Positions 27,978-37,252 of a stretch of 64,000 nucleotides of DNA are shown in pieces. The DNA is from Legionella sp. (GTDB lineage Bacteria; Pseudomonadota; Gammaproteobacteria; Legionellales; Legionellaceae). The DNA lies in the NCBI GenBank assembly GCA_031291115.1, contig JARLJQ010000015.1:28136-92135 (forward strand), read 5' to 3'. Both the position numbers and the translations under genes were made by a program. The notes under the pieces were generated by a model, which saw only the letters and a list, made by a program, of their open reading frames with translations, ran no database searches and was not told where the DNA came from. Position 1 is the stretch's first letter. Each line of letters begins with the position of its first letter.

Positions 27978-29674
27978 TACGAGGATGGTTGTACTGACGT
28001 TATTGCAACACTAGAAGTGGTATCTTGAGTTATAGCTCGCACCGACCTAAAAATACTATTAGAGCTCACACCAAATTCTGCTAATGAGTCCTGACGTGGT
28101 TTTGCCACACTTTCGAGTTGAGAAATTGCATATTTAATTTTATCAGATCTCACTTTATCTCCCGCAAAAAGAGAATGTAAATCTTTTCTTTGTTGTGATG
28201 AACAATAAGATAATTTTTGCAAAAGAAGATGTGGTTGATTTTTAAAAATAGTTTCATAAGCATCGAGAAATGATGCCATTTGTGGAGAAAGATTCTTTCG
28301 TGCAGTTGGATTAGGAGGGGCATATAAAACGCCAGACCAAAGTAATTTTAACATCAGCATATGGTTATTAGCTTTTGCAGCTGTATGAATCGCATGATAG
28401 CCATGATCTGCTATTGTATTTAGAGGAGTCATTTTTTCTAACAACAAAAGTACAACGCGTTCATCACCTAGCTTTATTGCTTCGCAAATTAATTCCAACT
28501 CACTTCCTTGAGAAAATCTTTTCTCTTCAAAATTATAACTAAATTGCTGTAGATAAAAATTTAATAATTTATAGTTACGAATCAACTTGAAGTAATTATT
28601 ATAATCGTTACCATTTGGTACTCTAAGTGGATCATTGTTCTCGTTATCAGCAGGATTAAACATTTGATCATGCTTAACTTGTTTATACTTAATAACAAAA
28701 TCTACCAACGCATCATTATTGGGTTGGTTAATAACCGCTTCAATAAATTTCCAAGTTAAAGGAAGTCGATATTTTAGAATAATTCTTTTTACTAATGCAG
28801 TATCATCGATGATAGGAATCAGATGTTTCGAAATTAATCGCATACCTATTTGAGAGTCACAAATAAATTTATAACACGCAGCAGCCAAATCAAAATTTCT
28901 TTGGAATAATAATATTAAAGCTGCGGTGGTTTCAGGAAAATATATATTGCAGGAAAGATTGGCTCCGTCACCAAGATAAACGCGGTTTATATGATAAAAA
29001 ATTGAAGCGATATATTTTACAATTTCAATATGTTCATTCAATAGAGCTTGTTTTAAAACCATATCAATTACACGTTCATTAAAACCGCGATGAAATGATT
29101 CCTCCGTATGTTTCGTGGTGGGTGAAAAACTGTTGAACGCTATTTTTAAATACCGTAAATTTCCATGAGTAGCGGCTTGAATAGATGCTCCTCCAGTTTT
29201 TTTTGCACCATGCTTTAAAATTAAATCCACACATTGATTTTGTCTACTTAGTAATACTTTTTGCTCGTTTGTTACTTCTTGATTTGCGCCTCTAAAGCTT
29301 TTAAAGCTAACCGCATACGATAATGCTGTTTCGAGTTTTGAATTTTGTAGATGTACGTCGGCTTTTCGCCTCATTGAAAAAAAACGTGGGTTTAATAACC
29401 AATGCAATGCGGGTAGATGCCATAGTTCTGCAGCAACCATAAGTGGCGTTTTATTGTCTTTAATAGCCTTTCTATTTACATGCGGATGTTTTTTATAATC
29501 ATTGTCCAATTGTTGGTTTACTGTATTTTGATTTTCATTTTGATTTAACCGAAGAATTGAATCAATCAAGATTGTTTTGCTTGGCTCATTTCGACTTTGC
29601 ACAATATAGTACTCCCGTATCAGGACATTTTTTAAGTAGAAGCCTACAATACACTTTTTGCGTATGTAATTCAA
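27977..29674 (-). CDS. Ankyrin-repeat protein, effector candidate
   Basis: A 565-residue protein with ankyrin-like repeats: NKTPLMVAAELWHLPALHWLL near 75-95, ETALSYAVSF near 112, a diverged repeat GASIQAATHGNLRYLKIAF, and near 430-450 HAIHTAAKANNHMLMLKLL. The middle (about 200-420) is helical and looks like further degenerate repeats. There is no signal peptide. Ankyrin repeats mediate protein-protein contacts, and many Legionella ankyrin proteins are Dot/Icm substrates (family knowledge). The C-terminus is Ser/Thr-rich (TTSSVAITSVQPSS), which fits a translocation tail but does not prove it. The start at 29674 has no strong ribosome site; no better in-frame ATG exists before the first repeat. 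Confidence 0.75.
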   Translation of the reverse strand: MNYIRKKCIVGFYLKNVLIREYYIVQSRNEPSKTILIDSILRLNQNENQNTVNQQLDNDYKKHPHVNRKAIKDNKTPLMVAAELWHLPALHWLLNPRFFSMRRKADVHLQNSKLETALSYAVSFKSFRGANQEVTNEQKVLLSRQNQCVDLILKHGAKKTGGASIQAATHGNLRYLKIAFNSFSPTTKHTEESFHRGFNERVIDMVLKQALLNEHIEIVKYIASIFYHINRVYLGDGANLSCNIYFPETTAALILLFQRNFDLAAACYKFICDSQIGMRLISKHLIPIIDDTALVKRIILKYRLPLTWKFIEAVINQPNNDALVDFVIKYKQVKHDQMFNPADNENNDPLRVPNGNDYNNYFKLIRNYKLLNFYLQQFSYNFEEKRFSQGSELELICEAIKLGDERVVLLLLEKMTPLNTIADHGYHAIHTAAKANNHMLMLKLLWSGVLYAPPNPTARKNLSPQMASFLDAYETIFKNQPHLLLQKLSYCSSQQRKDLHSLFAGDKVRSDKIKYAISQLESVAKPRQDSLAEFGVSSNSIFRSVRAITQDTTSSVAITSVQPSS

Positions 29675-29763
29675 TTTGACTCGAATTTTACTATTTACTC
29701 TATTGATCTAACCTATTAATTAATAAGCCTATTTATTTTATGTGCCACCATCCGTCAAATAAA

Positions 29764-31560
29764 TCAAAAGGCCCAGCAAAAACACTCTCCCCATTGCCAT
29801 GGTGTATGATGGCAGGGCGTTAGTGAATGCTTGTGTTGATGTGACACTCTTGTTGCCGCTGAGGTAAATAATTTATTACCATTATACGTACCATAATAAT
29901 TCACTGGCGACCAGGATGGACTAACAGGAGGAAGTGGCGGATTATATTGTGAAAAGTTATCGCTGGCATGAACAATATCACCACCAACAACAGTCATTAA
30001 TGAGTATATGTCTTTAATTTCCTCATCGCTGACTTGGAAAAAATCCTTCGACAATACAGCAAAATCAGCTAACTGATTGGGAAGAAAAGATCCCTTGGTA
30101 TCTTCTTCATTGGAAAACCACGCACTTCCTTGTGTATACAGCTTCAATGCTTGTTCTCTGGAAAGTATGTTGTCTTCCTTGTAAATAGCTTGTCCTCCTA
30201 CAGTCTTTCCGGTGGTTAACCAATAAAGACAGATCCAAGGGTTGTAACTGGAAACTCGTGTTGCATCAGTACCCATTCCTACCGGAATTCCCGCAGCAAG
30301 AATTTTTGCAATAGGTGGGCTGCGTAAGGTTTTTTCTTTGCCGTAGCGTTCACTAAAATACTCACCTTGAAAGGCCATGCGGTTTTGTATTGCAATCCCA
30401 CCGCCTAGGTTTTTGACCCGTTCAATTGATTGGTCAGAAATAGTTTCTGCGTGATCAAAAAACCAATGCAATCCTGTAAGGGGTACTTCTTTGTTGATGG
30501 ACTCATATACATTTAACGCTCTTGCAATGGTTTCGTCATAGGTTGCATGCAATCTGAATGGCCATTTATTTTTGGCCAATAATTTTATAATGGGTTGTAA
30601 TTGTTCTTCCATAACCGAGGGCAAATCCGGTCGTTCCTGTAAAAAATCCTCAAAATCGGCTGCTGAATACACCAGCATTTCGCCAGCGCCATTTTGGCGA
30701 TAATAGTCATTACCTTGCTGGTATTTTAAGGTTTCCGTCCATGTTTTAAAGTCTTCAAATTCGTGACCTGGTTTTTGTGTGAATAAATTATAGGCAATTC
30801 GTAGCGTTAGTTTTTTTTCTTTATCCAGCATTTGAATCACATCATAATCTTCTGGATAGCTTTGAGAGCCTCCACCGGCATCAACCACGCTCGTTATGCC
30901 AAGGCGGTTTAATTCACGCATAAAGTGTAATGTAGAATTGACTTGATCGCTTCGCCCAAGCTTTGGGCCTTGTGATAAAGCAGAATAAAGGATCATGGCA
31001 TTGGGGTGAGCAATCAACATACCGGTTGGATTTCCATCTTTATCACGTTGAATCTTGGTTCCAGGCATTTCTTTGGTGTTTTTATCGTAACCAATGACGT
31101 TTAATGCGGCTCTATTGAGTAGGGCGCGGTCATAAAGGTGTAAAATAAATACGGGCGTGTCTTTGGAAACGGCATTGATTTCATCCAGGGTAGGCATTCT
31201 TCGTTCTTTAAACTGAAATTCCGTCCAGCCCCCTACAACCCGAACCCATTGGGGTGCTGGGGTGCGAGCCGCTTGTTCTTTTAGCATGAATAAAGCCTCA
31301 TTAAGGCTTGTAATGCCATCCCAGCGTAATTCCATATTGAAGCTTAAACCGCCGCGGATAAGGTGAATGTGCGAGTCATTTAAGCCTGGAATAACGGTTT
31401 TATTTTTTAAATCGATTAATTTGGTCGTTGAAGTTTTTAACTCCATGATGTCTTTATCTGAACCCAATTGAATAAAGCGATTGTTTTTAATCGCTGCAGC
31501 CGTTGTAGGTTTCGTAATACCTGAGCCTTTAAAATTACCATTATAATAAATTGCGTCCAT
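29764..31560 (-). CDS. Amidohydrolase family protein, YtcJ-like
   Basis: A 598-residue metal-dependent hydrolase of the amidohydrolase-3 (YtcJ/exoenzyme) type. The metal HxH motif is at His64/His66 in GLNDSHIHL; GLHWFFDHAET and GIPVGMGTDATRVS supply the later His and Asp ligands. The beta-sandwich halves flank the barrel as usual (IDLKNKTVIPG; LPNQLADFAVLSKD). YtcJ proteins hydrolyse C-N bonds in N-acyl or cyclic amide compounds; the substrate here is unknown. AAGGAG precedes the ATG. It lies 32 bases after the isochorismatase-like gene on the same strand, so the two probably act in one degradative step series. The last ~20 residues are rich in His, Cys and Trp (HKHSLTPCHH...), which is unusual for the family and may be a late frame extension. 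Confidence 0.85.
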   Translation of the reverse strand: MDAIYYNGNFKGSGITKPTTAAAIKNNRFIQLGSDKDIMELKTSTTKLIDLKNKTVIPGLNDSHIHLIRGGLSFNMELRWDGITSLNEALFMLKEQAARTPAPQWVRVVGGWTEFQFKERRMPTLDEINAVSKDTPVFILHLYDRALLNRAALNVIGYDKNTKEMPGTKIQRDKDGNPTGMLIAHPNAMILYSALSQGPKLGRSDQVNSTLHFMRELNRLGITSVVDAGGGSQSYPEDYDVIQMLDKEKKLTLRIAYNLFTQKPGHEFEDFKTWTETLKYQQGNDYYRQNGAGEMLVYSAADFEDFLQERPDLPSVMEEQLQPIIKLLAKNKWPFRLHATYDETIARALNVYESINKEVPLTGLHWFFDHAETISDQSIERVKNLGGGIAIQNRMAFQGEYFSERYGKEKTLRSPPIAKILAAGIPVGMGTDATRVSSYNPWICLYWLTTGKTVGGQAIYKEDNILSREQALKLYTQGSAWFSNEEDTKGSFLPNQLADFAVLSKDFFQVSDEEIKDIYSLMTVVGGDIVHASDNFSQYNPPLPPVSPSWSPVNYYGTYNGNKLFTSAATRVSHQHKHSLTPCHHTPWQWGECFCWAF

Positions 31561-31592
31561 AATAAAGCACTCCTTAGCACAAGAAGAATGAA

Positions 31593-32258
31593 TTACTTCA
31601 CTGTTTTACCATTCCATTCACTTCTTGGTTTTTGCTTGTGAACCATTGTATAAGCGTAATCAACTCCCATTCCGTAAGCGCCACTGTGTTCTTTAACAAT
31701 CTTCATTACTTCATCGTAGGTTTCTTTGTGCGCCCAATCTCTTTGCCACTCAAGCAGCACTTGTTGCCAGCTTAAAGGAATAACACCTGCCTGACGCATG
31801 CGCTCCATTGATGCACGATGGGCTAATTCACTGGTTCCGCCGCATGCATCTTCAACGACATAGACTTCATAACCGTCTTGCATGGCTGAAAACGCACACA
31901 TATTGATGCAGACTTCGGTCCATAATCCGGCAAGAATTAATTTCTTTCGCCGCGTATGTGCTACATGTTCCCTTACACTAGCTGAGTCCCAAGAGTTCAT
32001 GCTGGTACGTTCAATAATGTCATTATGCGGAAAAACATCCAGTAGTTCAGGAAAAATATAACCACTAAAGCTTTCTGATTCTACTGAGGTGAGAATAGTG
32101 GGTACCTGAAATAGTTTTGAAGCGCTTGCAAGGGCAACAGCATTGTTTTTTAAACTTTGTCGGTCAATACTGACCACGCCGAACGCCATTTGAGGTTGAT
32201 AATCAATCATCAATAAAACAGAGTTTTTAGGGGTAAGTAACTCTAATTTCTTGTCCAT
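31593..32258 (-). CDS. Isochorismatase-family cysteine hydrolase, YcaC-like
   Basis: A 221-residue cysteine hydrolase. Asp19 in MIDYQPQMAF and the nucleophile Cys117 in LWTEVCINM are at family positions, and the WDS and RDWAHKETYDE segments resemble YcaC rather than true isochorismatase or nicotinamidase. The canonical triad lysine is not obvious (ERTSMNSWDS), as I also recall for YcaC relatives. AAGGAA precedes the ATG. It is the first gene of a minus-strand pair with the amidohydrolase and is divergent from the VOC/porin pair, so all four genes may respond to one small molecule. The reaction is unknown. Confidence 0.83.
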   Translation of the reverse strand: MDKKLELLTPKNSVLLMIDYQPQMAFGVVSIDRQSLKNNAVALASASKLFQVPTILTSVESESFSGYIFPELLDVFPHNDIIERTSMNSWDSASVREHVAHTRRKKLILAGLWTEVCINMCAFSAMQDGYEVYVVEDACGGTSELAHRASMERMRQAGVIPLSWQQVLLEWQRDWAHKETYDEVMKIVKEHSGAYGMGVDYAYTMVHKQKPRSEWNGKTVK

Positions 32259-32298
32259 GTTATGCTTCCTTGTAGAAAAGTTACAAATTCAATAAACT

Positions 32299-32318
32299 GA
32301 TCTACTATATTATAGATC
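32299..32318. promoter_or_regulatory. Imperfect palindrome in the divergent hydrolase/porin promoter region
   Basis: GATCTACTATATTATAGATC is a 20-base inverted repeat (GATCTA arms) centred in the 178-base gap between the two divergent operons. The position fits an operator for a regulator controlling both sides; no regulator gene is adjacent. Confidence 0.4.
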
Positions 32319-32436
32319 ATTGTCTTTATTTTGAGCATTTTGAGTAAGGTAAATGATGCAAATAAAAATGAAATGGTTATGATTTCATGCAGATGCAATT
32401 GAAAGATTAAATTAATTATTTTTGCAAGGAACGCAA

Positions 32437-33345
32437 ATGAAAAAAATTGGACTGGTTATTTTTGCTTTTTTTCTCGTAGCATATGAGCCATTAAATGCCG
32501 CTCAAAACAGTGGTTTTGCTGTGGGGCCTCAATACGATACAACACATGTTTATGTGGCTCCCGAAGACTTCGCTCAGTTTGTAAGCAGCTTTACTGCTAC
32601 TTTAGGAGGGACCACTTCAAAACAAGGTGTTTTTCAGGTAACACCAACGCCTAGTCAAACGATGTCCCAGCTGGCATTGACACCTGTGGGTACTGTTTCG
32701 GTATTTGGGTTTAAAACACCTATTCCTTATCCTTTTGGACTTGAGCGAACAGGTTATCTTGTAACCGATTTTGATAAGGCCATTACCGCCGCACGTGCTG
32801 CAGGCGCTGATGTGATTGTTGCGCCATTTCCTGATCCCATCGGGCGTGATGTGATTATTCAATGGGCTGGTGGCGTGAACATGCAACTTTATTGGCATAA
32901 AACACCGCCATCTTATCCTCCATTGACTGTGATTCCAGAAAATCGCGTGTATGTATCACCGGATAGTGCGAATCTTTTTATCAAGCAGTTCACACAGTTT
33001 GCACAGGGTAAAATAGTATCAGATACCTTGCATGCTCCAGGGATAGAAATTGGGCAGCCGGATACAACATACCGCCGCGTAGCTATTGAGTCTGGATTTG
33101 GAAAAATGCTAGTTATCGTTACTAATGGACACCTAGTCTGGCCTTATGGGCGTGAATTAACCGGTTATGAAGTGATGGATCTAAACGATACCTTAACTAA
33201 AGCAAAAGCTGCTGGTGTCACTGTATTGGTTGCACCTTTTGTGTCGGGAGAGCGTAGTTCCGCTATGGTTAAGTTTCCGGGGGGGTATATTGCTGAACTA
33301 CATCAAATAAAAGCCTCTGAGGATGTAAGTAAGCCAAAGCAATAA
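32437..33345 (+). CDS. Secreted protein with tandem glyoxalase/VOC-like domains
   Basis: About 302 residues; start placed at the ATG at 32437, which has AAGGA seven bases upstream, rather than the TTG 15 bases earlier. Residues 1-22 form a Sec signal peptide (KKIGLVIFAFFLVA...LNA-AQ). Two homologous halves follow, the first from THVYVAPEDFAQF to MQLYW and the second from NRVYVSPDSANLF to AELHQ, each with the betaalphabetabetabeta pattern of vicinal-oxygen-chelate folds (GYLVTDFDKAITAARAAGADV; GYEVMDLNDTLTKAKAAGV). VOC enzymes act on small metabolites; a periplasmic version may bind or modify a substrate entering through the porin encoded six bases downstream. Substrate is unknown. Confidence 0.75.
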   Translation: MKKIGLVIFAFFLVAYEPLNAAQNSGFAVGPQYDTTHVYVAPEDFAQFVSSFTATLGGTTSKQGVFQVTPTPSQTMSQLALTPVGTVSVFGFKTPIPYPFGLERTGYLVTDFDKAITAARAAGADVIVAPFPDPIGRDVIIQWAGGVNMQLYWHKTPPSYPPLTVIPENRVYVSPDSANLFIKQFTQFAQGKIVSDTLHAPGIEIGQPDTTYRRVAIESGFGKMLVIVTNGHLVWPYGRELTGYEVMDLNDTLTKAKAAGVTVLVAPFVSGERSSAMVKFPGGYIAELHQIKASEDVSKPKQ

Positions 33346-33351
33346 AATACT

Positions 33352-34752
33352 ATGAGTGTTAAAGCCGTATTATGTTTGGGGTTATTGGGCTTCATGTCGG
33401 CGGTATGCAGCCAAAGCAGTCCCATTTCAAAGATCCCGAAACGTCCTTCGATAATGTTTAATCGCTGGCAAGAGGATTGGTCGGTTTTGGCTGATCCCAG
33501 GATTCCTCAAGCACCGTTTGATGAGCTGAAATACATTCCTTTATCAAAGACAGACCCTAAAACGTACCTTTCTTTGGGTGTGAATTTGCGAGAGCGCTTT
33601 GAAAGTAATGATGCGGTTAATTTTGATGTGGGCAATAGTGTGCCTCAGTCTTATTTAATTAGTCGTTTTGAGCCCCATGCTGATTTGCACATTGCTAATC
33701 GTTTGCAAAGCTTTGTGCAATTGCAAAGTGATTTTGCACCATGGAAAACAATTATTACTCCTGTAGATAAAAACAGGCTTGATTTGGAGCAGGCATTTGC
33801 CGCACTTGTTGAGCCTATTTCTGACGGACTTTTTAAGTTTCGAGTAGGGCGCCAGCAATTTGCATTCGATTTACAGCGTTTTATTTCAGTTCGTGATGGT
33901 CCAAACGTACGCCAATCTTATGACGCTATTTGGGGCGATTATGAATACGGCCCCTGGCGTTACATATCATTTTACAGCCGCCCCGTGGTAGCTCGGGATC
34001 TTCGTGCTTTTGATGATTACAGCAGCAGTCATTACACGTTCAGTGGTTTTCGTATTGAACGTAAGGTTGCAGGTTTTGGTAAAGTGAACTCTTATCTGGC
34101 TCATTATAAAAAAGACAATATGAATTACGTGTCCGTTTCCGGGAATGAACGTCGTAACCTTCTTGATGTCCGTGCAGTAGGCATTGGTTCAGTATTTGAT
34201 TGGGATTTTGAAGTAATGGGGCAGGAAGGAAGCATTGCTGATAAAAAAATTCGCGCGTGGGCAATTGGCTCTCGATCAGGTTATACATTAAAAGAAAAAA
34301 AATGGACACCAAGAATTGGTTTTCAATTAGATGCCGCATCAGGGAATCATGATCCGAATGGGGCTATTTTAGGTACTTTTAATCCGTTGTTTCCCAATGG
34401 CTATTACATCACTTTAGCTGGTTATACAGGCTATACCAACTTCATTCACTTAAAACCTTCATTGACCATTTACCCCAATAGTTCATTTAGCGCAATGATT
34501 GCCGCCGCCGCACTTTGGCGAGAAACAACAGCCGACGCAGTCTACACCCAACCGATGATCCCGATTCCAGGAAGCGCAGGAGAAGGAGGGCGTTATACAG
34601 GTAGCTATAGTCAATTACGTTTTGACTGGCTCATCTCTACTCATTTTACCAGCGCACTCGAAGCAGTACATTTTCAAGTGGCCGAAGCACTACGCCAAGT
34701 TGGCGGTAAAAACTCAGACTATGTGGGGGTAGAGATTAAATTTGGTTGGTAA
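33352..34752 (+). CDS. Alginate-export-family outer-membrane porin
   Basis: A 466-residue outer-membrane beta-barrel. The N-terminus is a signal peptide (CLGLLGFMSAVCSQ); alternating strands with many aromatic residues follow, and the chain ends in the typical C-terminal aromatic (IKFGW). The segments GVNLRERFE, FRVGRQQFAFD and VRDGPNVRQSYD match the Alginate_exp (AlgE-like) domain, which in many bacteria forms channels for small organic acids rather than alginate. The gap of six bases to the upstream VOC-like gene means one transcript. With the divergent hydrolases it suggests uptake and breakdown of an unidentified small compound. Confidence 0.83.
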   Translation: MSVKAVLCLGLLGFMSAVCSQSSPISKIPKRPSIMFNRWQEDWSVLADPRIPQAPFDELKYIPLSKTDPKTYLSLGVNLRERFESNDAVNFDVGNSVPQSYLISRFEPHADLHIANRLQSFVQLQSDFAPWKTIITPVDKNRLDLEQAFAALVEPISDGLFKFRVGRQQFAFDLQRFISVRDGPNVRQSYDAIWGDYEYGPWRYISFYSRPVVARDLRAFDDYSSSHYTFSGFRIERKVAGFGKVNSYLAHYKKDNMNYVSVSGNERRNLLDVRAVGIGSVFDWDFEVMGQEGSIADKKIRAWAIGSRSGYTLKEKKWTPRIGFQLDAASGNHDPNGAILGTFNPLFPNGYYITLAGYTGYTNFIHLKPSLTIYPNSSFSAMIAAAALWRETTADAVYTQPMIPIPGSAGEGGRYTGSYSQLRFDWLISTHFTSALEAVHFQVAEALRQVGGKNSDYVGVEIKFGW

Positions 34753-34784
34753 AAAGCAAGGTATCTAATCCCATTGATTTTATA

Positions 34785-35351
34785 TTAATGCGCCCAATAA
34801 TAAATAAAATATAAAGCGACTCCTATTTCAATGAGAAATAGCGCAGCTACAGTAATAACAGCTAAATTAAAATAACGCAGGCTTTTGCTTTTCTTTTTAC
34901 TCAAGGCATTGGCTGCTAGCTGGTTTGTTTTAACTAAGCGGGTGCTTAAAATGTTTAGAATGGCATCCAGAATGGATTCATAACATTGGTAGTATTCCAA
35001 ACTGCGTAGTTTACTTAGTGAGATGCATAACGCAACGGTTGGTGCGCTGGTTACTACAGTTAAAGAGCAGGGCTGATTTTTAATCACCCGCATTTCACCG
35101 ATGGATTGGCCTTTGGTTAAATTACCAATTAGGTGTTTCTTCATGCTGGTTGCTTTATAGAGTTCCACAGCCCCTGTGATTATAATAAATAAATAGTTAC
35201 TGCTCGCGCCTTCTTCAAGTAATACCTCTCCTTTGGGGTAAGAAACACGCTGTGATAAGTCAACAAAGGTATTAAAATTTTTCTCAGATAATCCCCTTAA
35301 TAACTCACAGTTTTTTAAAAGCACTCTCTCTTCTGAAGAAAATATGTTCAT
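34785..35351 (-). CDS. Cyclic-nucleotide-binding-domain protein with C-terminal membrane helix
   Basis: A 188-residue protein. Residues ~20-135 form a CRP-like cNMP-binding beta-roll (PKGEVLLEEGASSNYLFII, GQSIGEMRVIKNQPCSLTV). The phosphate-binding cassette is incomplete: GEMRVIKNQPCS lacks the usual Arg-Thr/Ser at its end, so real cyclic-nucleotide binding is doubtful. No DNA-binding domain follows; instead a hydrophobic helix at ~163-186 anchors the C-terminus (LAVITVAALFLIEIGVALYFI). This is the layout of a membrane-tethered sensor, not a CRP-type regulator. It converges with the porin gene. Confidence 0.75.
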   Translation of the reverse strand: MNIFSSEERVLLKNCELLRGLSEKNFNTFVDLSQRVSYPKGEVLLEEGASSNYLFIIITGAVELYKATSMKKHLIGNLTKGQSIGEMRVIKNQPCSLTVVTSAPTVALCISLSKLRSLEYYQCYESILDAILNILSTRLVKTNQLAANALSKKKSKSLRYFNLAVITVAALFLIEIGVALYFIYYWAH

Positions 35352-35511
35352 GATATCCCTATTTTGACCTCATGTTCTTAGTATAATGCAGCACTAACTT
35401 AATATCAAAAAAGTAGTGTATTTATCCATTTGACCGGAAAAGCTTGCGTTCAGTCCGCTTTTTACCTAATTTAATAAGCAGACGTTTTAAGGAAAACAAA
35501 GGATAGTGTTT

Positions 35512-37203
35512 ATGGATCAGAGCCTTCCGCTTATTACTACCATGGCTGCAGCGCTTGGTTTTGCATTGGTTATGGGATTTATTGCAGTACGGTTTAAAAT
35601 TCCATTACTGGTGGGTTACTTAATGGCAGGGATAATAATCGGTCCATTTACACCGGGTATTGTTGCAAATGCTGATGTAGCACACGAGCTTGCGGAAATT
35701 GGTGTGATGCTGCTTATGTTTGGAGTGGGATTGCACTTTTCATTAGCTGATTTACTTCAGGTTCGTAAGATTGCTTTACCAGGTGCTATTGTCCAAATTC
35801 TGGTAGCAACGGCGCTTGGTGCAGGAGTTGCGCTTGCTTGGGGATGGGGTCTTGGTGGCGCTTTGGTTTTTGGTCTTGCCTTGTCGGTGGCTAGTACGGT
35901 TGTTCTTCTGCGAGCACTTGAAGAACGAGGAATCATGGACTCTATTAACGGCCGAATTGCTGTTGGTTGGCTCATTGTTGAAGATTTGTTCATGATTATT
36001 ATTTTGGTCCTATTGCCTCCTTTGTCTCATTGGTTCAGTGATGGTGCTTCGACACCGCATGATGGTAATATAGGGTTGATTTTGCTTATAACCCTTTTGA
36101 AGGTTTCCGCTTTTATTGGCTTGATGTTATTTGTAGGGCGTCGTTATTTTCCAAAACTGCTTTGGCATATCGCACGAACAGGTTCGCGTGAACTATTTAC
36201 ACTGTGTGTTATTGCTAGTGCTGTTGGTATTGCCTATGTGGCATCCCGATTGTTCGGCGTATCATTTGCTTTAGGTGCTTTTTTTGCGGGCATGATCATG
36301 CGCGAATCAAAATTCAGTCATCGTGCAGCAGAAGAGTCGTTACCTTTACGCGACGCATTTGCAGTACTTTTTTTCGTTGCTGTAGGGATGTTATTTGATC
36401 CCTATGTGGTGATTGATAAACCATTACAAGTGCTTACAGTGGTTGGTATTATCGTAGTTGGAAAATCAATTGCGGCTTTTCTTTTAGTATTGCTTTTTCG
36501 CTATCCTTTGAATTCAGCACTTATAGTTTCAGCCAGTTTATCCCAAATTGGGGAGTTTTCATTTATTCTTGCGGAACTTGGTGTGCGCCTTGGTTTATTA
36601 CCTGTTGAAGGTCGCAGTTTTATCCTTGCTGGTGCTTTAATTTCAATAGCCATTAATCCCTTGGTATTTAAATTGCTTGAGCCACTTCAAGCATGGATAA
36701 AATCGCGCAATAATCTGCTGGAATTTTTTCAACGTACCACCGATCCTTTATCTGAATTACCTACCACTACAAGCGAAAAATATCTGGCAGGACAAGCGGT
36801 ATTAGTAGGTTATGGCCGTGTTGGAAAACGGATTGCCAAGACACTGTATGCTGAGGAAATTCCCTATATCGTTGTAGATGAAAATCGTGAACAGATTGAG
36901 CGGCTTCGAGCTAAAAAAATCCCTTCAGTCTGGGGTGATGCTTCAATTCCTTCTGTATTAATTCAAGCACATATAGCACGTGCAAGCGTACTTATTATCG
37001 CTGTCTCTGGAGCGTTTCATGTTCGTCCTATGATTGATTGCGCACGCACGATTAATCCAAATATTGAAATTGTCATCCGCATACATAATGAAGAGGAAGC
37101 GGAATTATTAAAAAATGAAGGACCTGGGAAGGTGTTTTTTGCCGAAGCAGAAATTGCTCAGAATATGAGTAACTATATTTTGAATCGTTTTGGAAAAGTG
37201 TAG
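35512..37203 (+). CDS. Monovalent cation:proton antiporter, YbaL/KefB type
   Basis: About 563 residues from the ATG at 35512 (an in-frame GTG lies six bases upstream; AAAGGA precedes both). The first ~390 residues are a polytopic CPA2 antiporter domain with hallmark ELAEIGVMLLMFGVGLHFS and SLSQIGEFSFILAELGV. A cytosolic TrkA-N (RCK) Rossmann domain follows, with GYGRVGKRIAKTL at ~433. Length and sequence pattern match E. coli YbaL closely. The protein likely exchanges K+ or Na+ for H+ and is gated by nucleotide binding to the RCK domain (family knowledge). It stands alone and converges on the small secreted protein gene. Confidence 0.92.
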   Translation: MDQSLPLITTMAAALGFALVMGFIAVRFKIPLLVGYLMAGIIIGPFTPGIVANADVAHELAEIGVMLLMFGVGLHFSLADLLQVRKIALPGAIVQILVATALGAGVALAWGWGLGGALVFGLALSVASTVVLLRALEERGIMDSINGRIAVGWLIVEDLFMIIILVLLPPLSHWFSDGASTPHDGNIGLILLITLLKVSAFIGLMLFVGRRYFPKLLWHIARTGSRELFTLCVIASAVGIAYVASRLFGVSFALGAFFAGMIMRESKFSHRAAEESLPLRDAFAVLFFVAVGMLFDPYVVIDKPLQVLTVVGIIVVGKSIAAFLLVLLFRYPLNSALIVSASLSQIGEFSFILAELGVRLGLLPVEGRSFILAGALISIAINPLVFKLLEPLQAWIKSRNNLLEFFQRTTDPLSELPTTTSEKYLAGQAVLVGYGRVGKRIAKTLYAEEIPYIVVDENREQIERLRAKKIPSVWGDASIPSVLIQAHIARASVLIIAVSGAFHVRPMIDCARTINPNIEIVIRIHNEEEAELLKNEGPGKVFFAEAEIAQNMSNYILNRFGKV

Positions 37204-37243
37204 CTATCACCGCCTATTTTCTTCGGGATGTAGGTGGTGATAG
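37204..37243. terminator. Strong hairpin between convergent genes
   Basis: CTATCACCGCCTA (37204-37216) pairs with TAGGTGGTGATAG (37231-37243), 12 of 13 positions, loop 14 bases. It lies between the antiporter stop and the convergent small gene and probably terminates both. Confidence 0.6.
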
Positions 37244-37252
37244 TACAATTAA

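Noticed and set aside
17223..29674. Prophage or integrative element
   Set aside because: No integrase, tRNA, attachment repeats or structural phage genes; large single genes fit an effector island better.
34785..35351. CRP-type transcription factor
   Set aside because: No DNA-binding domain; a membrane helix takes its place.
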